Shown here: piece after piece, positions 5,929 to 12,678 of the stretch
Layout: each line of letters opens with the position of its first letter
How positions within the stretch are numbered: position 1 is the first letter of the stretch
DNA from: CAKAHY01 sp041848045
Lineage (GTDB): Bacteria > Bacillota > Clostridia > Lachnospirales > Lachnospiraceae
Length of the DNA stretch: 13,752 nt
NCBI GenBank assembly: GCA_041848045.1
Contig: JBGZHY010000116.1
Location: forward strand, 1-13,752
Reading direction: 5' to 3'
Notes under the pieces: generated by a model
Databases searched by the model: none
The model's input: only the letters and a program-made list of their open reading frames with translations
What the model was told of the DNA's origin: nothing
Position numbers and translations under genes: made by a program

Positions 5929-7137
5929 ATGGTTATGAAAAAAATTCTGGCAGGTGCACTTTCAACGGCGGCGGCTTTGGCCATGCTGACGGCTTGTGCA
6001 GGTGCGGCAACGACACAGACAACAACGGCGGCAGGTACGGCTGCAGAAACAACGGCAGCGGGTACGGCAGCGGAAACGGCGGCAGGAGAGAGTACCGCGG
6101 CTGCTGCGGCAGGCGGTTTGAAGATTGCCATCGTAACGAGTCCTTCCGGTGTGGATGACGGCTCTTTTAACGAGGATAACTACAATGGTATTTTGAAATT
6201 CATTGAGAAGAATCCGGACAGTACGGTGCAGGCCATCAGGGAAACGGATGTAAACAACTCCGTTCCGGCGGTGGAAAGCATTGTATCCGACTATGACGTT
6301 ATCATTACACCGGGTTTCCAGTTCTCCGGTATTGCTCAGGTAGCGCAGGATAATCCGGACAAGAAGTTTGTTCTGGTGGACAGCTTCCCTTCCGGAGAGG
6401 GCGGAGAGCTTACGCTTGATAATATTTATGCCATTCAGTTTGCAGAGCAGGAAAGCGGATTTTTTGCAGGAATCGCGGCGGCTTTGGAAAGCAAAACCGG
6501 CAAGGTGGCTGTGGTAAACGGTATTGCCTATCCGTCCAATGTCAATTACCAGTACGGATTTGAAAGCGGCGTAAACTATGCAAATGCGAAGCTGGGCACC
6601 AGTACCCAGATTATCGAGATTGCCTCTTATGCAGGTACGGATGTTACGGGAGCTAATGTAGGCGGAAACTATGTAGGTACCTTCGATGACGAGGCGGCAG
6701 GAAAGGTTGTGGGAGAAGCCCTTCTGAAAGAAGGAGCGGACATCATTTTCGTAGCGGCAGGCGGCAGCGGCAACGGCGTGTTTACGGCGGTGAAAGAAAA
6801 CGGAAATGCTTTTGTTATCGGCTGTGATGTTGACCAGTATGACGACGGTGTAAATAAAGACAAGAACATCATTCTGACCTCCGCTTTGAAGGTAATGAAT
6901 ATCAACGTGGAAAGAGCTTTGGAAAAGGTAAAGGACGGAAGCTTTAAGGGTGAGAATGTGGTTCTCGGTGCGGATACGGATTCTACCGGTTATGTGAAGG
7001 AAGCAGGGCGTCATCAGCTCAGCGATGAAACCTTAACTAAACTGGAGGAGGCATACGAGCTGATTAAGAGCGGCGAAGTGGTACCGGCATCCAATTTTAA
7101 CGGACATACACCGGAGAAGTTCCCGGGTCTGGAATAA
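5929..7137 (+). CDS. bmpA: BMP-family nucleoside-binding lipoprotein of an ABC importer
   Basis: The substrate-binding protein of a nucleoside ABC importer, anchored outside the cell membrane. The 402-residue protein starts with a lipoprotein signal: KK, a hydrophobic core and the lipobox LTAC, with C23 as the lipid-modified residue. Residues 24-63 are a low-complexity A/T/G/E linker with a tandem repeat. From about 64 onward it is a basic-membrane-protein (PnrA/BmpA, type-1 periplasmic-binding) domain, opening with IAIVTSP and VDDGSFNEDNYNG, typical of purine nucleoside binders. AAAGGAGG (5913-5920) lies 8 bases before the chosen ATG at 5929; a second ATG at 5935 is less well spaced. The ATPase and permease genes follow. 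The ligand is inferred from the family and from the PNP and deaminase neighbours. It could carry another small ligand. Confidence 0.93.
   Translation: MVMKKILAGALSTAAALAMLTACAGAATTQTTTAAGTAAETTAAGTAAETAAGESTAAAAAGGLKIAIVTSPSGVDDGSFNEDNYNGILKFIEKNPDSTVQAIRETDVNNSVPAVESIVSDYDVIITPGFQFSGIAQVAQDNPDKKFVLVDSFPSGEGGELTLDNIYAIQFAEQESGFFAGIAAALESKTGKVAVVNGIAYPSNVNYQYGFESGVNYANAKLGTSTQIIEIASYAGTDVTGANVGGNYVGTFDDEAAGKVVGEALLKEGADIIFVAAGGSGNGVFTAVKENGNAFVIGCDVDQYDDGVNKDKNIILTSALKVMNINVERALEKVKDGSFKGENVVLGADTDSTGYVKEAGRHQLSDETLTKLEEAYELIKSGEVVPASNFNGHTPEKFPGLE
6022..6075 (+). repeat. Tandem 27-bp repeat in the lipoprotein linker
   Basis: Two 27-bp units (6022-6048 and 6049-6075) each encode TTAAGTAAE, residues 32-40 and 41-49. 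A degenerate third unit (TAAGESTAA) follows. They differ only at synonymous third positions of alanine codons (GCG/GCA/GCT), which suggests an old duplication kept at the protein level. The linker spaces the binding domain from the membrane anchor. Confidence 0.85.
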
Positions 7138-7158
7138 GTTTTGGCGTAAAATATAGGG

Positions 7159-7189
7159 AGGAGCAAGAGTTTTGCTTGCTCCTTTTTTT
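7159..7189 (+). terminator. Internal terminator between lipoprotein and ATPase genes
   Basis: A perfect 9-bp stem AGGAGCAAG/CTTGCTCCT (7159-7167 with 7175-7183, loop AGTTTTG) runs directly into a T7 tract. This is a classic Rho-independent terminator inside the transport operon. Partial read-through would give more binding protein than membrane complex. Confidence 0.88.
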
Positions 7190-7204
7190 ATATAGTTATA
7201 TAAT
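7176..7204 (+). promoter_or_regulatory. Candidate promoter overlapping the internal terminator
   Basis: A consensus TATAAT (7199-7204) lies 17 bases after TTGCTC (7176-7181), which is the 3' arm of the terminator stem. The predicted start near 7211 leaves about 30 bases before the ATPase start codon. The -35 matches only 3 of 6. Confidence 0.5.
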
Positions 7205-7241
7205 GGCTTTGTGTGGAAAAAGATTTGTAAGTGGGGTTTTT

Positions 7242-8786
7242 ATGTCGCAGACGAAGGTTGAATATATTGTGGAAATGAAGAACATTTCCAAACGCTTTCC
7301 GGGTATTCTGGCCAATGACAACATCAGCCTGGGAATAAAAAAGGGAGAGATTTTTGCCATTTTGGGTGAGAACGGCGCAGGAAAATCCACCCTGATGAGC
7401 ATGCTCTTCGGTATGTACGAGCCGGATGAGGGGGAGATATGGGTACGCGGAAAACGGGAAAGGATTTCCTCGCCGAACGAAGCGGTAAGGCTGGATATCG
7501 GTATGGTGCATCAGCATTTTAAGCTGGTACCCAATTATACAGTGACGGAAAATATTGTTCTTGGTATTGAGCCGGTAAAGAAAATAGCCGGTTTGTTTCC
7601 TTATGTCAATATGAAGGAAGCGGATGCCAAGGTGGCGGCGCTTTCCGAAAGCTACGGCCTGGAGGTTGATCCCGGCAGCAAGATAGAGGATTTGAAGGTC
7701 TATGCCCAGCAAAGGGTGGAGATACTGAAGATGCTGTATCGAAATGCGGAGATTCTGATTTTTGATGAACCTACGGCGGTGCTGACCCCGCAGGAAATCG
7801 AGTTTTTGCTGGAAATCATACGGAATTTGCGGGAAGGGGGCAAAACCATTATCCTGATTACCCACAAGCTGGAAGAAATCAAAAAGGTGGCGGACAGATG
7901 CGCCATCCTGAACAGGGGCAGACTGGTGGATATTTTGCAGGTAGCGGAAACTTCCACGAAAACCATGGCCAATTTGATGGTGGGAAGAGAGCTGGAGTTG
8001 GAGCTGCAGAAGAAAGCGCCACGTTTCGGCAAGACGGTACTGGAGCTGCGGAATGTGACGGTGGAGAATAAGGAACATTTTACCTTGGTCAAGGATGTCA
8101 GCTTTAAAGTTCGTGAGGGAGAGATTTTCGCCGTTGCGGGTGTATCCGGAAACGGTCAGGTGGAACTGGCGGACGCCATTGTGGGCTTACTGGGGCTTAA
8201 GGAAGGCAGTATTTTTTTGGATGGAAAAGAAATCAGCAAAGAGAGCATCCGCAAAAGGAATGAACTGGGAATTTCCTATATACCGGAGGACAGGCAGAAG
8301 GTGGGGCTGGTTCTGGATTTCAGCCTTTCTGAAAATCTGGCTTTGAAAAAATACTATAAGGAGCCTTTTTCCAAGGGGGCTTTTTTTCAGGCGAAAGCTT
8401 TTTCGGATTATGCCGAGCGTTTGATTGCGGATTATGATATACGAAGCGGAAGCGGTGCCCGGAGTGTGGTTCGCTCCATGAGCGGCGGAAACCAGCAAAA
8501 GGCCATTGTGGCCAGAGAAATCGAAGAGCAGGGCAGACTGATGATTTTTGTACAGCCCACCAGAGGCTTGGATATCGGAGCGATTACGGCGATACACGAA
8601 AGCATTATCGAACAAAGGGATAAGGGCAGAGCCGTACTACTGATTTCTTTGGAATTGGACGAGGTGCTTGCCTGCGCGGATACCATCGGCGTCATGTACA
8701 AAGGGGAGATGCTGACGGTTAAGGATGCCGGAGAAATTTCTGCCAATGAGATAGGAGAATATATGATGGGGGTAGGACATTCGTGA
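7242..8786 (+). CDS. nupA: Nucleoside ABC transporter, double ATP-binding protein (NupA/YufO type)
   Basis: The energising subunit of the nucleoside importer, on the inner face of the membrane. The 514-residue protein has two fused ABC domains, as in RbsA-like ATPases. The first carries Walker A GENGAGKST (42-50), a degenerate signature region (KVYAQQRVEILK) and Walker B with IFDEPTAVLTPQE. The second has a non-standard nucleotide site (VSGNGQVEL in place of Walker A), the signature MSGGNQQK and IFVQPTRGLD, where Gln replaces the usual Walker B Asp. That asymmetry is normal for this family. The ATG at 7242 is chosen because the family begins near ...YIVEMKNISKRFPG; its ribosome site (AGTGGGG) is weak. 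The open frame extends upstream to 7176, but that start falls inside the terminator. The stop overlaps the next gene's GTG start. Confidence 0.93.
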   Translation: MSQTKVEYIVEMKNISKRFPGILANDNISLGIKKGEIFAILGENGAGKSTLMSMLFGMYEPDEGEIWVRGKRERISSPNEAVRLDIGMVHQHFKLVPNYTVTENIVLGIEPVKKIAGLFPYVNMKEADAKVAALSESYGLEVDPGSKIEDLKVYAQQRVEILKMLYRNAEILIFDEPTAVLTPQEIEFLLEIIRNLREGGKTIILITHKLEEIKKVADRCAILNRGRLVDILQVAETSTKTMANLMVGRELELELQKKAPRFGKTVLELRNVTVENKEHFTLVKDVSFKVREGEIFAVAGVSGNGQVELADAIVGLLGLKEGSIFLDGKEISKESIRKRNELGISYIPEDRQKVGLVLDFSLSENLALKKYYKEPFSKGAFFQAKAFSDYAERLIADYDIRSGSGARSVVRSMSGGNQQKAIVAREIEEQGRLMIFVQPTRGLDIGAITAIHESIIEQRDKGRAVLLISLELDEVLACADTIGVMYKGEMLTVKDAGEISANEIGEYMMGVGHS

Positions 8787-9895
8787 TAAAGGGACTTATG
8801 AAATTTTTGCGAAATGAAAAATGGCAGTTTATCAGTATACCTGCTCTGGCCATTTTGTGCAGTCTGCTTGCCATATCCGTCATTATTGTACTGGTGGGGA
8901 AAAATCCTTTGCTGGCCTTTCAAAGCCTGCTGCAGGGAAGCGGATTTTTGCCGAAAGCCAGCTACAGCGCCTATAAAGGTATGCTTACGGATCTGTTTGA
9001 AACCTTGGATGCGCTGACGCCGATGATTTTCGCCGCTTTGGCGGTGGCAGTAGCCTTTAAGGCGGGGCTGTTTAATATCGGCGTATCCGGACAGATGCTC
9101 TTTGCCGGCTTTATTGCCAGTATTTTGGTGGGCTACAGTAAGCTGCCCGCCCTTATGGCGAAACCTTTGGTGCTGCTTATCGGAATGATTTCCGGCGCTT
9201 TGGTCGGCGCCTTTATCGGTATTTTAAAATATCGTTTTAACATCAATGAAGTGGTTTCGGCGATTATGTCGAATTACATTATTCAGTATGTTATCAGCTT
9301 TTTTATCAATACATCTTTTGTGGATCCGGTTTCCAGACAGTCCAGAAACATCAGTCAGGCGGCAAGGCTGAGCCTGATGAATGTGCTGCTTGGCGATTAT
9401 AAAATGCGTATTCCGCTGATGATTCTGCCGGCGCTTGTGCTTGCCGTTTTATTGTATATTTTTATGGCAAAGACCAAGTACGGCTATGAGCTTAAGGCGG
9501 TGGGGCAAAATCCCGCAGCTTCCCGCTATGCGGGCATCAATGTGGGGGCAAATGTGGTATTTGCCTTGACTTTAAGCGGAGCCTTGGCGGGACTGGCCGG
9601 AGTCAGTTATTATCTCGGTTATTATCAGTCCATACAGCCGGGAACCTTAAGCAGCCTGGGCTTTGATTCCATTGCGGTGTCCCTTTTGGGAAATTCGCAC
9701 CCGATCGGCATTATTTTTTCTTCTTTGCTGATTACCGTTATTTCAAGAGGAAGTACCTATATGAGCAGTACGGTGGGGGTCAGACAGGAAATTGCATCTT
9801 TGGTAACCGGAATGATTCTCTTGTTCAGCGCCTGCGGGGTATATATCAAATTCCTTTTAAACAGAGGGAAGGAACAGAAAGGGGGAAAGCGGTAA
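8783..9895 (+). CDS. nupB: Nucleoside ABC transporter permease 1 (NupB/YufP type)
   Basis: One of two membrane channel subunits of the importer. The 370-residue protein is strongly hydrophobic with several membrane segments (the first at about 17-38). It shows family motifs FNIGVSGQM (97-105), INEVVSAIMSNY (154-165) and VGQNPAASRYAGI (240-252), the last being near the ATPase-coupling loop. The C-terminal tail is basic (NRGKEQKGGKR). The GTG at 8783 overlaps the ATPase stop by GTGA, which fits translational coupling, with a G-rich stretch just upstream. An ATG at 8798 preceded by AAAGGGA is the alternative start and would remove five residues. The next gene starts immediately after the stop. 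Confidence 0.92.
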   Translation: MIKGLMKFLRNEKWQFISIPALAILCSLLAISVIIVLVGKNPLLAFQSLLQGSGFLPKASYSAYKGMLTDLFETLDALTPMIFAALAVAVAFKAGLFNIGVSGQMLFAGFIASILVGYSKLPALMAKPLVLLIGMISGALVGAFIGILKYRFNINEVVSAIMSNYIIQYVISFFINTSFVDPVSRQSRNISQAARLSLMNVLLGDYKMRIPLMILPALVLAVLLYIFMAKTKYGYELKAVGQNPAASRYAGINVGANVVFALTLSGALAGLAGVSYYLGYYQSIQPGTLSSLGFDSIAVSLLGNSHPIGIIFSSLLITVISRGSTYMSSTVGVRQEIASLVTGMILLFSACGVYIKFLLNRGKEQKGGKR

Positions 9896-10855
9896 GTGAA
9901 TACGGTTATTATTGACGGACTTTCTTATTCTCTGCCCTTGTTGATTATTGCCATCGGCGGTATTTACAGTGAGAGAAGCGGCATCATCAATCTGGCGCTT
10001 GAGGGAATGCTCGGTTTCGGTGCTTTTGTCGGTGCATTATTTTTTATTTTGCTGAGCAATTTTACGTCTATGGGCAATACGCAGATTATTTATCTGTCCC
10101 TGCTGTTTTCTATGGCTGGAGGCGCGGTATATGCCCTTTTGCATGCCCTTTTGTGTATCCGCTTTAAAGCCAACCAGGTGATCAGCGGTGTGGTGGTGAA
10201 TATTTTGGCTTTTGCTTTGACGGGATTTTTGACGAGTCAAATCAATACGGTGCTGACGGGCAAGCCCAGTGATAAATTTATGCTGAGCATTTTCCCGCGG
10301 GTCAGTGTGCCTTATATATCGGATATCCCCCTTGTCGGTGCTTTTTTTCAGAATTTTTATGTATTTGAACCGATTATTTTGCTCTTGGTACTGATTTTTT
10401 GGTATGTCCTATACGCAACGCCTTACGGTATGCATCTGCGTGCCTGCGGGGACAATCCTCAAGCGGCGGATGCGGCGGGTATACCTGTCGGGAAAGTACG
10501 CTTTACGGCTGTGCTGCTCTCCGGTGCTTTGGCGGGTTTAGGCGGTATCTGTTTTGCCTATTCCATATCCGGAACTTTCAGCGCGGCAGTGTATATGGGA
10601 GCGGGATATCTGGCGATTGCCGCCCTGATCTTCGGCAACTGGAAGATTATGCCGACCTTTGCAGCCTGTCTGATTTTCGGCTTTGCCCGTTCGGCGGCAT
10701 ATGAGATGGTAAAAGGACTGCAGCTTTCCAGCAGTTTTTCCGACCTGGCGATGACCCTGCCGTATATTTTAACCTTGGTTCTTCTTATTTTCTTTTCCAA
10801 AAACAACCGTGCGCCTTTGGCTTTGGGAGAGATATACGATAAGAGTAAACGATAG
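9896..10855 (+). CDS. nupC: Nucleoside ABC transporter permease 2 (NupC/YufQ type)
   Basis: The second membrane subunit of the importer, 319 residues, the usual length for YufQ-like permeases. It has the hallmark ERSGIINLALEGM (26-38) and RACGDNPQAADAAGI (182-196), plus multiple hydrophobic segments through to about residue 300 and a short basic tail. The start is GTG at 9896, directly after the stop of permease 1 with no gap; GGGGGAAAG inside the previous gene serves as ribosome site. The deaminase gene follows after 12 bases, so the four genes from the ATPase to the deaminase form one tight unit. Confidence 0.92.
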   Translation: MNTVIIDGLSYSLPLLIIAIGGIYSERSGIINLALEGMLGFGAFVGALFFILLSNFTSMGNTQIIYLSLLFSMAGGAVYALLHALLCIRFKANQVISGVVVNILAFALTGFLTSQINTVLTGKPSDKFMLSIFPRVSVPYISDIPLVGAFFQNFYVFEPIILLLVLIFWYVLYATPYGMHLRACGDNPQAADAAGIPVGKVRFTAVLLSGALAGLGGICFAYSISGTFSAAVYMGAGYLAIAALIFGNWKIMPTFAACLIFGFARSAAYEMVKGLQLSSSFSDLAMTLPYILTLVLLIFFSKNNRAPLALGEIYDKSKR

Positions 10856-10867
10856 AAAGGAGCCTTT

Positions 10868-12145
10868 ATGCGCATACGTTTTTATAATGCTTTGATTGCC
10901 CCGATGGACGGCAGAGAGCCCTTTAAGGGGGAGTTATGGACAGAGGGGGAACGCATTGCCTTTTGTGATACAAAGGAGGCTGCGGCAAAAGCAGGGCGTT
11001 TTGATGAGGAGATTGATTTGGAGGGGAATTTGCTGCTTCCTGCATTTAAGAATGCGCATACCCATTCGGCGATGACTTTTTTAAGAAGCTTTGCCGATGA
11101 TTTACCCTTGATGGATTGGCTCCACAAGCAAGTATTTCCGATGGAGGCAAAGCTGTGCGGTGAAGATGTGTATTGGCTGTCCACCCTGGCGATTATGGAA
11201 TATTTAAGCAGCGGCATCAGTGCCAATTTTGATATGTATATGTTCACCAAAGAGAATGTGCAGGCTTCCATAGATGCGGGATTCAGAACGGTGCTTTGCG
11301 CGCCTTTAAATGATTTTGTGGGCAGCGTGGAGCAGGTGGAAGAGGAATATCTGCATTACAATCAGCTGCATGAGCTGATTCGCTTCCGGCTGGGCTTTCA
11401 TGCGGAGTATACCTGCAGCAGGGAACTTTTGGAAAAGCTGGCTGCTTTGGCGCAGCGGCTGAAGGCACCGGTGTATACCCATAACTCCGAAACCCTTGCG
11501 GAAGTACAGGGCTGTATTAAGCGTCACGGTATGAGTCCCACACTGTTTTTGGACAGCCTGGGTCTGTTTGCCTATGGCGGAGGCGCTTATCACTGCGTGC
11601 ATTTAAGCAGAGAGGATATGGAGGTTTTTCGTAAGCGGGGTCTGTATCTGATTTCCAATCCCGGCAGTAATGTAAAATTGGCAAGCGGCATTGCACCTTT
11701 GCAGGAATATGTGGATTTCGGTATTCGGGTGGCATTGGGAACGGACGGTCCGGCAAGCAACAATGCTTTGGATATGTTTCGGGAAATGTATCTGGCAACG
11801 GCACTGCAAAAGGTCAGCAGGCAGGATGCGGCGGCTTTGCCTGCGCAAGAGGTTTTGAAGATGGCCTGTTGTACGGGTGCCGATGCAATGGGATTGGAAG
11901 AAGCCGACAATCTTAGCGCGGGAAAGCTGGCGGATTTGACGGTTTTGGATCTGCAAAAGCCCAATATGCAGCCTTTGAATCACATTTTGGATAATGTAGT
12001 ATACAGCGGCAGCAAGGATAATGTCTGCCTGACCATGGTGAACGGGAAGATTTTGTATCGGAAGGGTGTGTTTGCAATCGGGAAAGATCCGAAAGAGGTT
12101 TATGAGAGGGCTAATGCCATCATCGAAAGAATGAGAAAGCAGTAA
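10868..12145 (+). CDS. mtaD: Amidohydrolase, MTA/SAH or adenosine-type deaminase
   Basis: A 425-residue metal-dependent amidohydrolase of the TRZ/ATZ group, closest by memory to 5'-methylthioadenosine/S-adenosylhomocysteine deaminases, which convert 6-amino purine nucleosides to 6-oxo ones in the cytoplasm. Metal ligands are visible: H64 and H66 (NAHTHSAMT), H205 (THNSET), with E208 as likely acid/base, and D293 (GTDGPASNN). H178 (GFHAEYTCS), H242 and H245 (YHCVHLS) are further conserved positions. ADDLPLMDWL (76-85) and NVKLASGIAP are also typical. Two spots differ from the usual form: HAEYTCS where HAPYTCS is common, and HNSET. AAAGGAG lies 5 bases before the ATG, and the gene is 12 bases after permease 2, so it very likely acts on the imported compound. 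Guanine or cytosine deaminase activity cannot be excluded. Confidence 0.85.
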   Translation: MRIRFYNALIAPMDGREPFKGELWTEGERIAFCDTKEAAAKAGRFDEEIDLEGNLLLPAFKNAHTHSAMTFLRSFADDLPLMDWLHKQVFPMEAKLCGEDVYWLSTLAIMEYLSSGISANFDMYMFTKENVQASIDAGFRTVLCAPLNDFVGSVEQVEEEYLHYNQLHELIRFRLGFHAEYTCSRELLEKLAALAQRLKAPVYTHNSETLAEVQGCIKRHGMSPTLFLDSLGLFAYGGGAYHCVHLSREDMEVFRKRGLYLISNPGSNVKLASGIAPLQEYVDFGIRVALGTDGPASNNALDMFREMYLATALQKVSRQDAAALPAQEVLKMACCTGADAMGLEEADNLSAGKLADLTVLDLQKPNMQPLNHILDNVVYSGSKDNVCLTMVNGKILYRKGVFAIGKDPKEVYERANAIIERMRKQ

Positions 12146-12149
12146 AAAG

Positions 12150-12190
12150 AATAGTCAAGTCGGGAAAAGCAGCCCGAGCTTGACTATTTT
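12150..12190. terminator. Bidirectional terminator at the end of the nucleoside operon
   Basis: A long hairpin: ten base pairs (12150-12159 with 12179-12188), a bulged G at 12178, then five more (12160-12164 with 12173-12177) around the loop AAAAGCAG. The + strand ends in TTTT. On the - strand the tail is TTCTTTTTA. It lies between convergent genes and can stop both. Confidence 0.85.
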
Positions 12191-12207
12191 CATGTTCATA
12201 TAGGATA

Positions 12208-12552
12208 TTACTTGGAAATCGGTGCAGCGTACGGATTCAGACAAACGCCGGAAGCGTTGAAACGGTAAACCACGCCCTTACTGTAAAAGTCACCGGTACG
12301 CATTGCGCCGTTGGACTCTAAGTAGAACCAGTTATATCCGTCGAAGAACCAGCCGGTCTTCATATAACCGTTTTCATCAAAGTAATACCAGTTGTCGCCG
12401 TCCTTAAGCCAGTCACTCTTTACGTAAGTGCCGTCCCCGTGTTGGTACCACCAACCTCTTTTATCGCGTTTCCACTGTCCTGCCATAGCGACCATCGGAA
12501 TCAGACAGGAAATCATCACAACCAATAAAATCGTAGCCAGTTTCTTGTACAT
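12208..12552 (-). CDS. Small secreted protein with choline-binding-type cell wall repeats
   Basis: A 114-residue exported protein. MYKKLATILL starts a signal peptide that probably ends at AMA (residue 24). The rest is about four aromatic-rich repeats of the choline/cell-wall-binding type, with WWYQHGDGTYVKSDW, NWYYFDENGYMKTGW and NWFYLESNGAMRTGDF showing the Trp/Tyr-Gly-x-M-x-T-G-W pattern. There is no catalytic domain, so it may be a wall-anchored accessory or decoy protein; its partner is unknown. The ATG at 12552 is preferred, with AAGGAGAG upstream at a rather long spacing; a TTG two codons earlier is open but less likely. It has its own promoter and lies downstream of a polysaccharide deacetylase on the same strand. 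Confidence 0.87.
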   Translation of the reverse strand: MYKKLATILLVVMISCLIPMVAMAGQWKRDKRGWWYQHGDGTYVKSDWLKDGDNWYYFDENGYMKTGWFFDGYNWFYLESNGAMRTGDFYSKGVVYRFNASGVCLNPYAAPISK

Positions 12553-12588
12553 ACACAAAATCTCTCCTTCGTTATATTTTGTAGGCTA

Positions 12589-12617
12589 ATTATAAGCAAT
12601 TCAAGGCAATAAATCAA
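12589..12617 (-). promoter_or_regulatory. Promoter for the cell wall repeat protein
   Basis: On the - strand TTGATT (12617-12612) and a consensus TATAAT (12594-12589) are 17 bases apart, a good vegetative sigma factor promoter. The leader would be about 30 bases. Confidence 0.75.
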
Positions 12618-12678
12618 GATACGGTTTCCTTGCGAAAATCTTACAAAAAAAGGGACATTGCGGGATAATCCTAAAATC

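Noticed and set aside
5962..7014. Long open frame of 350 codons on the - strand opposite the lipoprotein gene
   Set aside because: It is an antisense shadow: rich in Arg, Cys and His with no family likeness and no ribosome site, whereas the + strand protein is clearly a BMP lipoprotein.
7188..8078. Open frame of 296 codons on the - strand opposite the ATPase gene
   Set aside because: Composition is unlike a real protein (rich in His, Gln, Arg), and the + strand carries conserved ABC motifs throughout.
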